Assembly (NCBI GenBank): GCA_019659125.1
Contig: JAIFVX010000001.1
Span: forward strand, 438,097 to 502,096
DNA length: 64,000 nucleotides
Source of the DNA: Candidatus Pacearchaeota archaeon
GTDB lineage: Archaea; Nanobdellota; Nanobdellia; Pacearchaeales; GW2011-AR1
Reading direction: 5' to 3'
Under the pieces are notes generated by a model. The model ran no database searches. It saw nothing but the letters and a program-made list of their open reading frames with translations, and was not told the DNA's origin. Made by a program: the position numbers and the translations under genes. Positions 28,836-39,700 of this stretch are shown piece after piece (the stretch's first letter is position 1; each line of letters starts with the position of its first letter).

Positions 28836-30026
28836 CTAGTCAGGAATAATTGCGGCAGTGCTATGTCCAGAAATCTGTGCAATCTTCTTGACATCAGCAA
28901 GAGTAACTTTGCGTATCTGTTCCTCATGCTTGTAATAATCCCCTGCATTCCCTCGTAGTTCTGCGAATAGAAGCTCATTCATCACGGATGAGCTCTCCTC
29001 AGAAGTTATCTTTCGTAGTCCGAGAAGCCGTTCCTTGGCTTCCTGAAGGTCCTTTGCAGTCATATTCTTGACGTTATTAAATTCCTCAAGAATGATCTTC
29101 TTAACCTCGGGCACTGCATCTTTAGTGGTCCCGACATAAATGCTGTAATAGGAATAATTCTTTTCGGCATTGATGGAGCTCTTCACGGCATATGCGAGTC
29201 CTTTCTCTTCCCGGATCTTCAAAAATAGACGTGAAGACATTCCATTTGCTAAGTACGCATCGAGCACTTCCAAAGCAGTATGTTCCTTAGTGCTTGGTAA
29301 TGGTGCGTGCATGGCAAACACGAAATGTGCCTGGTCGATGCCGGGCCTTTTTTCCACACTATCGTTATGACGAGTCTTTATCGGTTGTAAGGCAATGCTT
29401 CTACTTCCTCGCTTAAAGCGTTTTTCAAGATATGCGCACAGTGCATCAAAGTCTGCGTTGCCGACAGCGGTGACAATATAATTTTCAGCAGAGTAGTTTT
29501 TCTTGAAATACTCTGCGACAAAATCTCTTCCGAGTGCCTTGATGGTCTTCTCAGATCCTATGATTCCTTCCCCTAGGGGCTTATCATAGAGGTTTGATTC
29601 GATCTTTTCAAATACATAGTGCTGAGGGGTATCATGGTACATCTTTATCTCCTCAAGAATTACTTTCTTTTCCTTTTCGAACTTTTGAGGATTGAATAAG
29701 GGGCTAGTAAGCATATCAATGAGAATATCAAGGCCTGCAAAGAGATGTTCGCTTGGAAGCTTAAACCAGAATGAAGTCACCTCGTTTGAGGTGAATGCGT
29801 TGAGCACGCCTCCCTTTTTCTCTATCTCTCGAGAAATATCTTCATGGGTCCGTGTTTGCGTGCCGGTAAATACCAAATGTTCCATGAAATGGGCAATCCC
29901 TTTTATGTTTGAGACCTCATAGGCTGCTCCGAACTTGTTAGTAATACTCAAAGATATCACGGGGAGTTCCCGCTTCTCCATGATAACTGTCATTCCATTA
30001 GAAAGTACTTTCCTTGAAAACTTCAT
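28836..30026 (-). CDS. M16 family zinc metallopeptidase
   Basis: HFMEHLVFTGT (HxxEH) and downstream KKVILEEIKMYHD. Confidence 0.93.
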   Translation of the reverse strand: MKFSRKVLSNGMTVIMEKRELPVISLSITNKFGAAYEVSNIKGIAHFMEHLVFTGTQTRTHEDISREIEKKGGVLNAFTSNEVTSFWFKLPSEHLFAGLDILIDMLTSPLFNPQKFEKEKKVILEEIKMYHDTPQHYVFEKIESNLYDKPLGEGIIGSEKTIKALGRDFVAEYFKKNYSAENYIVTAVGNADFDALCAYLEKRFKRGSRSIALQPIKTRHNDSVEKRPGIDQAHFVFAMHAPLPSTKEHTALEVLDAYLANGMSSRLFLKIREEKGLAYAVKSSINAEKNYSYYSIYVGTTKDAVPEVKKIILEEFNNVKNMTAKDLQEAKERLLGLRKITSEESSSVMNELLFAELRGNAGDYYKHEEQIRKVTLADVKKIAQISGHSTAAIIPD

Positions 30027-30074
30027 GAAAGCTAAAAAAGAAAACTATTAATAAATCTTGTTATAGAGAGTTAG

Positions 30075-30980
30075 ATGCCAATCAACGCAGGATATGAGTA
30101 TGTTGCCGCGGAGAAGAAGTATCTTCAAGCAATAACTTTGGAAGAAAAGATTGCCAGCCTCGAGGAAATGATCCGGGCAGCGCCAAAGCACAAGGGAAGC
30201 GAGAACCTGCTCTCAGAGCTCAAGACACGATTGAAAAAGTTCAGAGAGAAGCAAGAAAAGAACAAAAAGACCGGAAAGACGACAAAAAAGGGAATAAAGA
30301 AGGAGGGATTTCAAATTGTGTTGTTAGGTCCTACAAAGTCTGGAAAATCATCACTCCTGAGTAAACTCACGAATGCAAAGCCCCTCATTTCTCCCTATCC
30401 TTTTACAACAAAAGAGCCTGAAATCGGAACTCTTCATTTTCAAGGTGTGCAGGCGCAGGTCGTTGACCTTCCAAGCATAGGCTCTGAATACTTTGATATA
30501 GGAATAATAAATACTGCTGACCTTATTATAACCGTCGTAGAAAGGCTTGAAGACATTGAAAAGAGCAATTCCTTTCTGACGCGAGCTACAGGAAAGAAAA
30601 TTATCGTAATAACCAAGGCTGACCTGCTTACCCTTGAACAGCAAAGAAAAATTGAGGCAACCCTTAAGAGCAAAAAGATCAATGGTCTTCTCATATCTTC
30701 AACAACAGGACAAGGCCTTGAGCCGTTGAAGGAGAAGATACTCCTCTCTATGAACATAGTGCGGATATATATGAAAGAGCCAGGAAAACCCCACTCCCCC
30801 GTTCCAGTAGTGCTTCCCGAACACTCAACAGTAAAGGCTGTTGCTGAAAGCATCAGGAAGGGCTTCTCAGCGACTATCAAGGAAACACGATTGACGGGAC
30901 CAAGTTCAAAGTTCTCCAATCAAAAAGTAGGCCTTTCGCACGTCCTTAAAGATAAAGACATCGTAGAATTCCACACCTAG
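30075..30980 (+). CDS. DRG/OBG-type GTPase with TGS domain
   Basis: G1 GPTKSGKSSL, G3 DLPSIG, G4 TKAD; C-terminal TGS-like VGLSHVLKDKDIVEFHT. Confidence 0.9.
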   Translation: MPINAGYEYVAAEKKYLQAITLEEKIASLEEMIRAAPKHKGSENLLSELKTRLKKFREKQEKNKKTGKTTKKGIKKEGFQIVLLGPTKSGKSSLLSKLTNAKPLISPYPFTTKEPEIGTLHFQGVQAQVVDLPSIGSEYFDIGIINTADLIITVVERLEDIEKSNSFLTRATGKKIIVITKADLLTLEQQRKIEATLKSKKINGLLISSTTGQGLEPLKEKILLSMNIVRIYMKEPGKPHSPVPVVLPEHSTVKAVAESIRKGFSATIKETRLTGPSSKFSNQKVGLSHVLKDKDIVEFHT

Positions 30981-31055
30981 AAAAGTTTATTAATTAGGAC
31001 ACCCTAAAAGAATCACATAGAAAGGCTTATTAATTACTCATTATCGTCGTTTACC

Positions 31056-31529
31056 ATGCGTGAAGAAAAAATAAACAAAATTGAAGTCCTTGTAGAGGGC
31101 ATATGCTTCCATGAAGACAAAGTCTTCCTTCTTAAGAGAGCTCCTACACGAAAACTGTTCCCTAATATATGGGAATGTGGTGGAGGCTCTGTAGAGGTAG
31201 GTGAAAGCTTTGAGGAGGCCGCTGTCCGTCAATTGAAAGAGGAAGCAGGCATCATTGTCGAACCGATAACAGTCGTAAAGACGTTTGAGATTTCCACACC
31301 CCAGAGTGAGCAGAGGACTATCCCTGGAGTATTCTTCGCATGCAAATTCGTGAAGTATGTATCTGGCAAAAGCCCTCGAATAAGCAACGAGCATACTGAA
31401 TGGCGTTGGGAGCCTGTAGAGTCTGTCAATCAGCTTGAATCTCTTCCAAGCACCATCAAGGAAGCCATAAAGGTAGGTCATGAGGCGTATAAGAATCACA
31501 TGGCTAGAAGAACCCTTAACGTAGCTTAA
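31056..31529 (+). CDS. Nudix hydrolase
   Basis: Nudix box GGGSVEVGESFEEAAVRQLKEEAGI. Confidence 0.9.
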   Translation: MREEKINKIEVLVEGICFHEDKVFLLKRAPTRKLFPNIWECGGGSVEVGESFEEAAVRQLKEEAGIIVEPITVVKTFEISTPQSEQRTIPGVFFACKFVKYVSGKSPRISNEHTEWRWEPVESVNQLESLPSTIKEAIKVGHEAYKNHMARRTLNVA

Positions 31530-32599
31530 GGATGCTGAAGTTTCTTAACAGCAGCAAAGATTTTCTTGGCCTTAGCATTGTTTTCAAAATGCTCTCGCAC
31601 AGGCTTAATGAGTTGATTAATATGAGAAGCAATGGTATTTTTCAAGTCTAACGGATGTATCTTTCCTGCAACAAACAAATCTCTCAGTTTATCATAGCTT
31701 TTGACCTCAAGGTCTCCTCCGAATTTCTCTGGGCGCTTGATCACTATAGATTTAAACCGTTCAAACACAATATATTTTGCATATTCTAAAATAGGGTTGT
31801 TTTCATCACTCTTCTCAGGACAGTAGGCGTTTCTGAATTTCTTAAAAATCTCCTCTTCGCTGTCAGTCATAAAAATGGCACTCTCTGGATTAGACTTAGA
31901 CATCTTAAGGGCAATGGCTCTCTCAACACCAGTTTTTTCAGATTCCTTGAATTGCAAGCCCATAAGCATATGGTGATGAACAGCGATAGGTGCCTTTAAA
32001 CCGATTTTTGGAAATAAATCCCTGGCAAGCATATTTACTTTCCGCTGATCCATACCAAGCTGAGCGATGTCTGCCTCTAAATGATGGATGTCTGCCGCCT
32101 GCATCAAAGGATATAATATCTGGGCGCTTGGATTGCTTGTGCTTTCTTCCCGCCCCATGATCTGTCCGCACCGCATAACTCTCTGGATAGTGGCATGGGT
32201 TGAAAGCTTCAGGACAGTCTCCCAATATTCGGGATGTTTCATTATTAAGTCTGAAGCCCATATGAACTCGACATTTTTCAAGTTCATGCCACTTGCCTTC
32301 CAAACTTCTATGAAATACTCTCCAACTATTCGTATTTTTTCCAGATCTCCGCCTAATTTGTTATTTAACATTGCAAACCAGTCAGCGACCCAAAATCGGA
32401 AATGCATCCCTGTGCTGGTCAGCTTGTTGACAGTAATAGCGCGAAGCAAACCCTGTGCAATATGGATGTTTCCCGAAGGTTCAAACCCATCGTAGGCAAT
32501 GATCTTTTTCTTTGATTTGAACAACTCCCTTAGCTCTTCTTCAGTTACAATCTCTTCAGCAATGCTCTTTACAATAGAAACTTTTTCCTCTACATTCAT
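31526..32599 (-). CDS. tyrS: tyrosyl-tRNA synthetase (archaeal type)
   Basis: EPSGNIHIAQGL (HIGH-like), MDQRKVNMLARD, LKMSKSNPESAIFM (KMSKS). Confidence 0.92.
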   Translation of the reverse strand: MNVEEKVSIVKSIAEEIVTEEELRELFKSKKKIIAYDGFEPSGNIHIAQGLLRAITVNKLTSTGMHFRFWVADWFAMLNNKLGGDLEKIRIVGEYFIEVWKASGMNLKNVEFIWASDLIMKHPEYWETVLKLSTHATIQRVMRCGQIMGREESTSNPSAQILYPLMQAADIHHLEADIAQLGMDQRKVNMLARDLFPKIGLKAPIAVHHHMLMGLQFKESEKTGVERAIALKMSKSNPESAIFMTDSEEEIFKKFRNAYCPEKSDENNPILEYAKYIVFERFKSIVIKRPEKFGGDLEVKSYDKLRDLFVAGKIHPLDLKNTIASHINQLIKPVREHFENNAKAKKIFAAVKKLQHP

Positions 32600-32633
32600 A
32601 CTCTTGCGAGCTGAAAATACAATTTAAATGTTT

Positions 32634-32954
32634 CTAGATTTTCACAAGGTCTTCGTGGTCGAGATAATACCCGTCATGGCCTGTTTTTCCTGGAAAGAGG
32701 GCAATCACATAATCAACGGCCCTCTCCCCCAATCTCATCTCTCTACTAAGCGTGATTGCATAGGCTTTAAGGCATTGCTCGCACACAGCCGTATCCCCAT
32801 GCACTGAGAGGGGAGAAGAAATGGCGTTCCTCCTTACAAATTCTCGTAGTTTGCGTAGATACTCCTTTGGCAGCAACGGAACGTAAAAGTCTGACTGTTT
32901 GAAAAGCAGTTCGTGTTTTATGATGTCCCTCATAGTTTTTTTCATCACCTGCAT
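32634..32954 (-). CDS. hypothetical protein with CxxC
   Basis: Intact ORF; TAVCEQCLKAYAITLSREMRLGERAVDYVIALFPG. Confidence 0.5.
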   Translation of the reverse strand: MQVMKKTMRDIIKHELLFKQSDFYVPLLPKEYLRKLREFVRRNAISSPLSVHGDTAVCEQCLKAYAITLSREMRLGERAVDYVIALFPGKTGHDGYYLDHEDLVKI

Positions 32955-33023
32955 TTTTTAGGAAAAGTTTATATATAAGTATTACTAAAGTTATTTTAAT
33001 ACCACTAAGAATTATTTTTTACC

Positions 33024-33926
33024 ATGCACATCGTACAAAAAAAGGAAAATGAACTCTTTAGCCTTCCATGCAAGGAGCTTCCTCCCAGTTCATTCAAGGC
33101 TCTCGCCTCTCCGCTCGCACAGAGACTAGTGAGGAAGCTTGCAGAAAAGCCAAGCTATGCAAAGAGAATTGCCGAAGAACTTGATGTCCATGAGCAAAAA
33201 ATCTATTATCATATGAGAATGCTCGAGCAGGCAAGAATCATAAGCCCTCTAAAGACGGAGGCAAGACAGGGAGCTATCGCACAATACTATGAGCTTGCGC
33301 AGCCTAGCTTTGCAGTTCGATTCAAAGATTTTGAAGCAACTCAAAAGATAGCTACATACTCAAATGAAAGTGAGTTTCTTGAGCCGTTTATTCATAATGG
33401 AGAACTGAAGGCACTGGTCGTCGTAGGAAGCCCCGACCCGCATGGTCCTGAAAAGGCTCGTGCCCGTGATGGGTACTACGGCATTGATCTTGCGCTCTTC
33501 CTCGGCACATTCCTTCACGGAGTAAGGGGACTAAATGTACGTCTTGATACTGAAATACATGACGAGGACCTAAAAAACAACCTGATAATTTTAGGAGGGC
33601 CTATAGTCAATAATGTGGCTAGGAAAATAAACAAAAAACTCCCCCTCCAATTTAAAGGAAAGGTAATCGTAAGTACCCTGACAAAAAAAGAGTATTATAC
33701 TGATGAAACAGGTATTATCATTAAGATGGCAAACCCTTTTGACAAGACAAAGAAAATTCTTCTCATTGCAGGAAGAAGGCACGCAGGCACGCGCGCATGC
33801 ATTTTAGCCTTCACCAAGCATTTCAAGGAGATAACTGACAAAAAGCAGGTACCTTTCGCGAGAGTCATCGAAGGTATAGATCTTGATAGTGATGGTATTG
33901 TTGATGACGTAGAGATACGAGAATGA
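33024..33926 (+). CDS. wHTH (ArsR-like) protein with C-terminal S-layer-associated-like domain
   Basis: LVRKLAEKPSYAKRIAEELDVHEQKIYYHMRMLEQARII; C-terminal NNLIILGGPIVNNVARKINKKLPLQF...LLIAGRRHAGTRACILAFTKH. Confidence 0.65.
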   Translation: MHIVQKKENELFSLPCKELPPSSFKALASPLAQRLVRKLAEKPSYAKRIAEELDVHEQKIYYHMRMLEQARIISPLKTEARQGAIAQYYELAQPSFAVRFKDFEATQKIATYSNESEFLEPFIHNGELKALVVVGSPDPHGPEKARARDGYYGIDLALFLGTFLHGVRGLNVRLDTEIHDEDLKNNLIILGGPIVNNVARKINKKLPLQFKGKVIVSTLTKKEYYTDETGIIIKMANPFDKTKKILLIAGRRHAGTRACILAFTKHFKEITDKKQVPFARVIEGIDLDSDGIVDDVEIRE

Positions 33927-34243
33927 GAAGAATGTCATTTATAGTAGCGATGGTTGGACTGCTCATTCTCGTGCTGATCTTTGTCCTCTCACCTTTCCAT
34001 GAAATAAGAAACAAGAGTCAGATTGATACGCTCATGGAGAATAGGAAAGTGTCGACTCAAGGAAAAGTAGTGCATGAGAGAAAATTCGGAAATTCATATA
34101 TCCTAGTATTAGATAACAATATTGAAATCATAACCTCTGACATCTTTCCTGTTATAAACGAAACAATGAGTGTAGAAGGAAAGGTCGATGATTATGATGG
34201 AGTCAAAAGGATTCGTGCTCTTGCCATGCACATTAAAAATTAA
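33923..34243 (+). CDS. membrane-anchored OB-fold-like protein
   Basis: N-terminal TM; STQGKVVHERKFGNSYILVLDNNIEIITSDIF. Confidence 0.5.
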   Translation: MRRMSFIVAMVGLLILVLIFVLSPFHEIRNKSQIDTLMENRKVSTQGKVVHERKFGNSYILVLDNNIEIITSDIFPVINETMSVEGKVDDYDGVKRIRALAMHIKN

Positions 34244-35238
34244 AGTTTCCTTGTAGTAAGTTCTGCTCGTGTATCTTCTACATAGGTGTAAGTCATATGC
34301 ACGAGATCACCAATCGTTTGTTCTGCTTCAGGCTTGTCTAAATTCTGCGTCATGATACAATAAAATATTCGTGTTTCTGCAAGATACATGATACCGCAAT
34401 TGTGGAAGTATTTCTTATTATCGACAAAATAAGACCCATACTTATGGGCGATAATAATATCCTTAGGAAGGCGAGCAACTCCATGTATATCAAATGTCGT
34501 ATTGGTCAGCAAGGAGAGCAAGTACTCATCATCCTGCGGCTGTAGTATCGTTGAGAGATAAAGACTCAGGAAAAGATGGGTCGTGGATTCAGGACTTATA
34601 AAATAAGTGTTGTTAGAAAGCGAATCGTAAGTATATCCTATATCATCGCGATAAAAGTCAAGGTATGTCGAGAGGGCTTCAAGTTCTTTCAATGTCACCT
34701 CTCTACTTAATACCCTAAAGGCAGTGTTATCTGATTCGGTGATCATCCTATCAAGAAGAGCATGGACAGTAAGCTCCGATACATCCTCTTTGTAAAGCGT
34801 CCCTGATCGTGAATCTCTATCTTCAGGCATTATAGGCAATACTGTGTCAAATCGTAGCCCTCCTTCCTCGATCTTTCTTAAAATAAGGATAGCAATTGGT
34901 AGCTTATTGAGGCTTGCTGGCTCGAAGGGCGCTTCCTCATTGATACCAGTGGATGAGCCATCTCGTTGATTAAGTATATAGACTGAAACATTTAGATTTC
35001 TGTCAACAAGATATTTTTTCATCTGTTCCTGCAAAGGCTTGAAATTAAAGATAAGATGGCTTTGTGGTGCCAATGTTCCAGAATATACTCCTGCAGCGAG
35101 TAGTCGCGTTGATGTTGTAGACTTTGGGAGTACATTCGACTGCACCACGTTTGCCCGAGGCAGTCCATAATCTTTGAAGAGAAGAATAAGAAGTATAAGA
35201 ATAATGGCGCTTTGAGCAATAATGATCTTCTTTTCCAT
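34240..35238 (-). CDS. class A beta-lactamase-like serine hydrolase, membrane anchored
   Basis: SxxK in EPASLNKLPIAI, SDN in MITESDNTAFRVL, KxG in IIAHKYGSY; N-terminal TM. Confidence 0.85.
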   Translation of the reverse strand: MEKKIIIAQSAIILILLILLFKDYGLPRANVVQSNVLPKSTTSTRLLAAGVYSGTLAPQSHLIFNFKPLQEQMKKYLVDRNLNVSVYILNQRDGSSTGINEEAPFEPASLNKLPIAILILRKIEEGGLRFDTVLPIMPEDRDSRSGTLYKEDVSELTVHALLDRMITESDNTAFRVLSREVTLKELEALSTYLDFYRDDIGYTYDSLSNNTYFISPESTTHLFLSLYLSTILQPQDDEYLLSLLTNTTFDIHGVARLPKDIIIAHKYGSYFVDNKKYFHNCGIMYLAETRIFYCIMTQNLDKPEAEQTIGDLVHMTYTYVEDTRAELTTRKL

Positions 35239-35268
35239 CCATTATATTTAGGAATAATCTATAAAAAC

Positions 35269-35487
35269 CTATGGTAGGGGACAAGCTATTGTAGAAGAAA
35301 GTATATAATAAAACGTTGAGAAGATAACAAATGCCATGGAGATTATGAATAAACCGCGCTTGGCGATGATAGTGTATTTAGCAGGCATTCGTAGAGCAAG
35401 ATCCATAAGTAAATATCCTATAAAGAACATAATGCCCGTAATAAAAAAAGCCAAGAGAACTCGGCTAGAGCCACTGTCTATGCACAT
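35269..35487 (-). CDS. small membrane protein
   Basis: Two TM segments. Confidence 0.35.
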   Translation of the reverse strand: MCIDSGSSRVLLAFFITGIMFFIGYLLMDLALRMPAKYTIIAKRGLFIISMAFVIFSTFYYILSSTIACPLP

Positions 35488-35538
35488 GCAGGGTAATATC
35501 TGAAAGAACTTATAAACCTATTCATAGTTACTCCTCCA

Positions 35539-36720
35539 TTGATACAAATTATCCTCGCATTTCTCCTTGGAGTGATCGCAGGTACATTTACTGGACTTGC
35601 GCCAGGAATACATATTAATCTCGTTGCGGCACTTATTCTTTCCTTCCATGCAAACTCTCCTCTTCCATTCATCATATTCATTGTCGCAATGTCAATAACC
35701 CATGTGTTCATAGATTTTATACCTTCAATCTTTCTTGGCGCCCCCGATGAAGATACTGCACTTTCTATTCTTCCAGGTCATCAGCTCTTGAAACAAGGCA
35801 AGGGACGCGAAGCGGTTGTGCTGGCTCTTCTAGGGGCGCTGATGGGAGTCGCAATTTCAATCATTCTTGCATATCCATTTGCAAAAATTGTTCCTTATAT
35901 CTTTACTCATGTCCAGCCATTTATTCCATTTATCCTTATCTTTATTTCAGCATATATTATCCTTAGAGAAAAAGAGATCATCATCGCTCTAGTCGTATTC
36001 ATACTGGCAGGGTTTCTTGGATTTTTTGCATTCAACCTTCCTGTCAGGGAGCCATTACTCCCCTTATTATCCGGATTGTTTGGAGTATCAGGACTTATCA
36101 TAAATGTGCATGAGAGAAAATCCCTCAAGAAACAGGAAGTAACCTCTTTCAAAAAAATAAATATTCAAAAGAAAGAACTTGCACTTTCAGCACTTGTGGG
36201 GGCAATTGTTGGCCCTCTCTGTTCATTCCTTCCCGCGATCGGCTCAGGCCATGCTTCAATTATAGGCTCGGAGATAAAGGAACATTCTATTCGAGGGTTT
36301 CTTTTCCTCAATGGTTTGATGAACGCTCTGATTATGTCTCTCAGCTTTGTTACAGCCTATGCAATTGGAAAAACAAGGACAGGAAGTGCAGCTGCAGTCA
36401 AAGAGCTTGTAGGCACGCTCACTACATTCCATCTAGTGAGTATATTTCTTACGATAGCATGTGCCTCTGTATGTGCATTCATCCTAGGGCTCATCTTGTC
36501 AAGAAAATTCGCATATATTATGAACAAGATCAACTACCGAAAGCTAGGAATTACTACGCTTGGAGTGCTTGTAACAGTTAATATAATATTTTCAAATGTT
36601 CTCGGTCTCGTTGTTCTTGCGACAGGAGCTTCTCTTGGACTCTATGCAATACTTTCAGGATCCAGAAGAATAAACCTCATGGGTTGCCTGCTCATTCCCT
36701 CAATTATTTTCTACCTTTAG
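35539..36720 (+). CDS. TctA/DUF112-like tripartite tricarboxylate transporter permease-type protein
   Basis: AGTFTGLAPGIHINLVAALILS...IFLGAPDEDTALSILPGHQLLKQGKGREAV, duplicated halves, PAIGSGHASIIGSEI. Confidence 0.8.
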   Translation: MIQIILAFLLGVIAGTFTGLAPGIHINLVAALILSFHANSPLPFIIFIVAMSITHVFIDFIPSIFLGAPDEDTALSILPGHQLLKQGKGREAVVLALLGALMGVAISIILAYPFAKIVPYIFTHVQPFIPFILIFISAYIILREKEIIIALVVFILAGFLGFFAFNLPVREPLLPLLSGLFGVSGLIINVHERKSLKKQEVTSFKKINIQKKELALSALVGAIVGPLCSFLPAIGSGHASIIGSEIKEHSIRGFLFLNGLMNALIMSLSFVTAYAIGKTRTGSAAAVKELVGTLTTFHLVSIFLTIACASVCAFILGLILSRKFAYIMNKINYRKLGITTLGVLVTVNIIFSNVLGLVVLATGASLGLYAILSGSRRINLMGCLLIPSIIFYL

Positions 36721-39700
36721 AACCACTTCTTGAGATCTTCTTGTTTTTCTTTCTCTCTTCCGAATATGCTTTCAATATACATCTGAGTCAACTCTAGGCT
36801 TTCAAGCAAATAATCGCTTACCTCGTATTTCTTTGCAATATCCAGTGCCGGCTGCATGTATTTCAAGATACTTCCTTCAGATATGGTGAAGATCAATTTG
36901 CCCCCACAATGTGTGCATTTCCCCGTCAGAGGTGGCCTGCGGTACTTGTCATTACATCCAACACATCTAAACACCTGCATTGAAAACTTTCTGAGATTAC
37001 CTCTCGTGTCACGAATGAAGTGCCTCTCTATGATAAGACGCGCCACATCGCGGACATTTACCGGCCTCAACTTAACCGAGAGGTTCATCATCTGCTGTAC
37101 CTTCTCCTGCATTGTTGGCAATGTTTTATAGCTCGAGCAGAGAGGCGCATTGTTCAGGTCAGAGGTATCATAACTGAAGGAAAGATTAGTGAACTCCTTT
37201 TCTGTATGCAGGCGCTCCTTGACTTGCTCCATACGAACATCTGTTGCAGGCTTATGATGCTCTGCAGCCTCATAGAGTGCCAGAGGGATGCTTGAAGAGA
37301 CATCAACATCAAAAATCATATCATCAACCTCGCTTGCTCTAATCCTCATATTCAAGACAAGGGGTGCATCCTGTGTCCCTCCTCTATGAGATGGGAGAAA
37401 TTTTCGTGAAAAATTCAAAAGCAAATCCATAAGGAGCATTACTGCAGCCTCATCACCATCACAATCCCTTCTCATGGCTGCATGGATATAAGGAGAAGCA
37501 AGGAGTGCCTGTACATGGGAGAACCCTATAAGCCTTCCTACGACTGTTGCTGAAGTATGAGGAGACATACACCCAAAGAGATGCCCTACGAGATCTTGAT
37601 GCGACGTAGCATGATAGAACGAAGGACATCCATAAAGTTTCTCAAGCTCTGCATCAACGAATCGTGCGACGTTTAAGAACACATCATCTGCCCGTTCATC
37701 GGGAGTAGTAGGGCATGAAGGAAGGACAATGTCATGAGGAAACAACTCCAAAACTTGATCATCGTGAGTAAGAGGCACACCATGAATATCATGAGTATAT
37801 CCAAGTTGGACAAGTTTCTGAGGCGGAGTTCCGACCTCGCGAGGCTTGAACTGTGTTAGAGGCATCTCAGTCATATCATAGCGGATAGTGCCATCTTTAT
37901 TGACATGAAGAGAATGCTGAGCCCTCAAAAATCCTTTGGCAAGATGTTCACAACTATGATCCTTGCTGCTTGTTCCTCTAACGCCTTTAATGATCGGGAT
38001 GCCATTACCATCAGGCTGGATAAGTTTTCTCGCTGCATCAAAATAATGTTTAATATCAATGCGTCGTTCATTATACTCGTGAACAAGGGGGTGGTGTGGA
38101 CAACTCCCCACATAACTCTGCATGCATTCAGTGCAATAAACAAGTCTCGTACACGTTTTGCCGCACTTCTCACAACGAGGATAGATGCTCTCTCCGCATG
38201 ACTCGCACGAATAGAGAGGAAAATCAGCCTTGACGCTTCCAACATCTACTGCTGCTTGGACGCTCCGAAGCCTTCCTCCCTCTTCACCAACAGGAAACAG
38301 GCAATGGGGACTCCCTATCAATTTTCTTAGTTTTGCTTTCTCAGGTCTTCCCATTCTTCCCCCTATGAACGTGCCAGATTTATCCTTGATAGGGATACTA
38401 GATAATAAGTTGATAATGACTAGCCCATTCTCACTCCGACCCTTTATCTTTCCAATGCACTCTTCAATACTATGTTCAAAATTATCTTGGGAAATTCCAA
38501 GATTAAAGAGCAGAGATTGACTCTGTGCAGCACTAAAAACAACATGCTCTATGGAAACTTTATGCTCGCAGCCAATAAGTTCTAAGGCTCTCTTGCCCTG
38601 TGCAAATCTCTCTCTATCAGATCTTGTGTAGGGAAGAATGAGGATTCCTTCCTTGAGCTCTCCGTGAGCTATCCAATCAATCAACGAAAGGAAAAGGTCT
38701 GCTGAAATCTCTCTCCAATAATAACTGTATCGAGGATGAAGAGGAATTGAATACTGCTTAGAAAGTTCTAGAGCCGTTTCAAACGAAGGGACGAGTTCGC
38801 TTGTCCCTCCTGCTTTTTTAAGATGCTCAAGCCAATACTGCTCGACATACCCTGCAGGCTCAAGGGGATGATTTCTATTACAAAAATCTCCATAAGGCAC
38901 TAATATGTCCCCTAAGTATATGATTTGATCAACCTGTGGATAGAGTTGCTTGGCTTCTTGGATTGTTTTTATACTCTGGACGCTTCCATCTTTAAGGCGG
39001 ACGATAGGACCGTCAATACTATCACATGAAGCGATAGTACATCCTTTTGTCGGCTTTTCTATTTTAAGTTGCGTTCCAACAGCAATGAAATTGTCAGTGA
39101 TAGCCATAGTTGCAGGATGCAGGGCAAGAGTAGAATATCCAGTCGTCCTAGATCGACCATATCTGAGCCTAAAGCCTCCTGACTCTGAAGGATGGCTGAA
39201 AACAGGTCTTCCGGCAACAAGATCTTGCATATAGGTGGCTCCTCCTCGCGCACTGTCGCCGCTCTTTTTTCCCTCCTTTAATTTTTTCTGTAATTGCGTG
39301 AATCCAGCAAGCCAATCCCAACCTGAGAGCTTGAATCCTCGTTCTTTTAATTTAACAATACGCTTAAGGATCTTAGGCGCTTTTTGCGCAAGACCCTCTC
39401 CAATGACGAGGCAGAATCCACTCCTGATGAAGTTGGTCTCAATTCTTGGAAGATCCTTATAATTGTAAACTTCCCTCTCCTCACTTGGATCTCCTGTGAG
39501 TTGTATAGGAAGATTGCGGAGTAAATAATCAAGCTCTTGTTCAGAAGGAAGATACTGCAAGTTGGTAATTCTCTCGTGATACTCATAACATTCATGGATT
39601 CCTCGTTTAATCTCATCTTCAGTAGGATCATATTTCGCATATCCAAACATCTCACGCAGATAATCGACAATGACAAGAGAGAATGCTGCCTCAGTTCCTC

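Noticed and set aside
37905-38245. ORFs on both strands inside the DP2 gene
   Set aside because: Overlap a fully conserved PolD large-subunit reading frame; treated as chance ORFs
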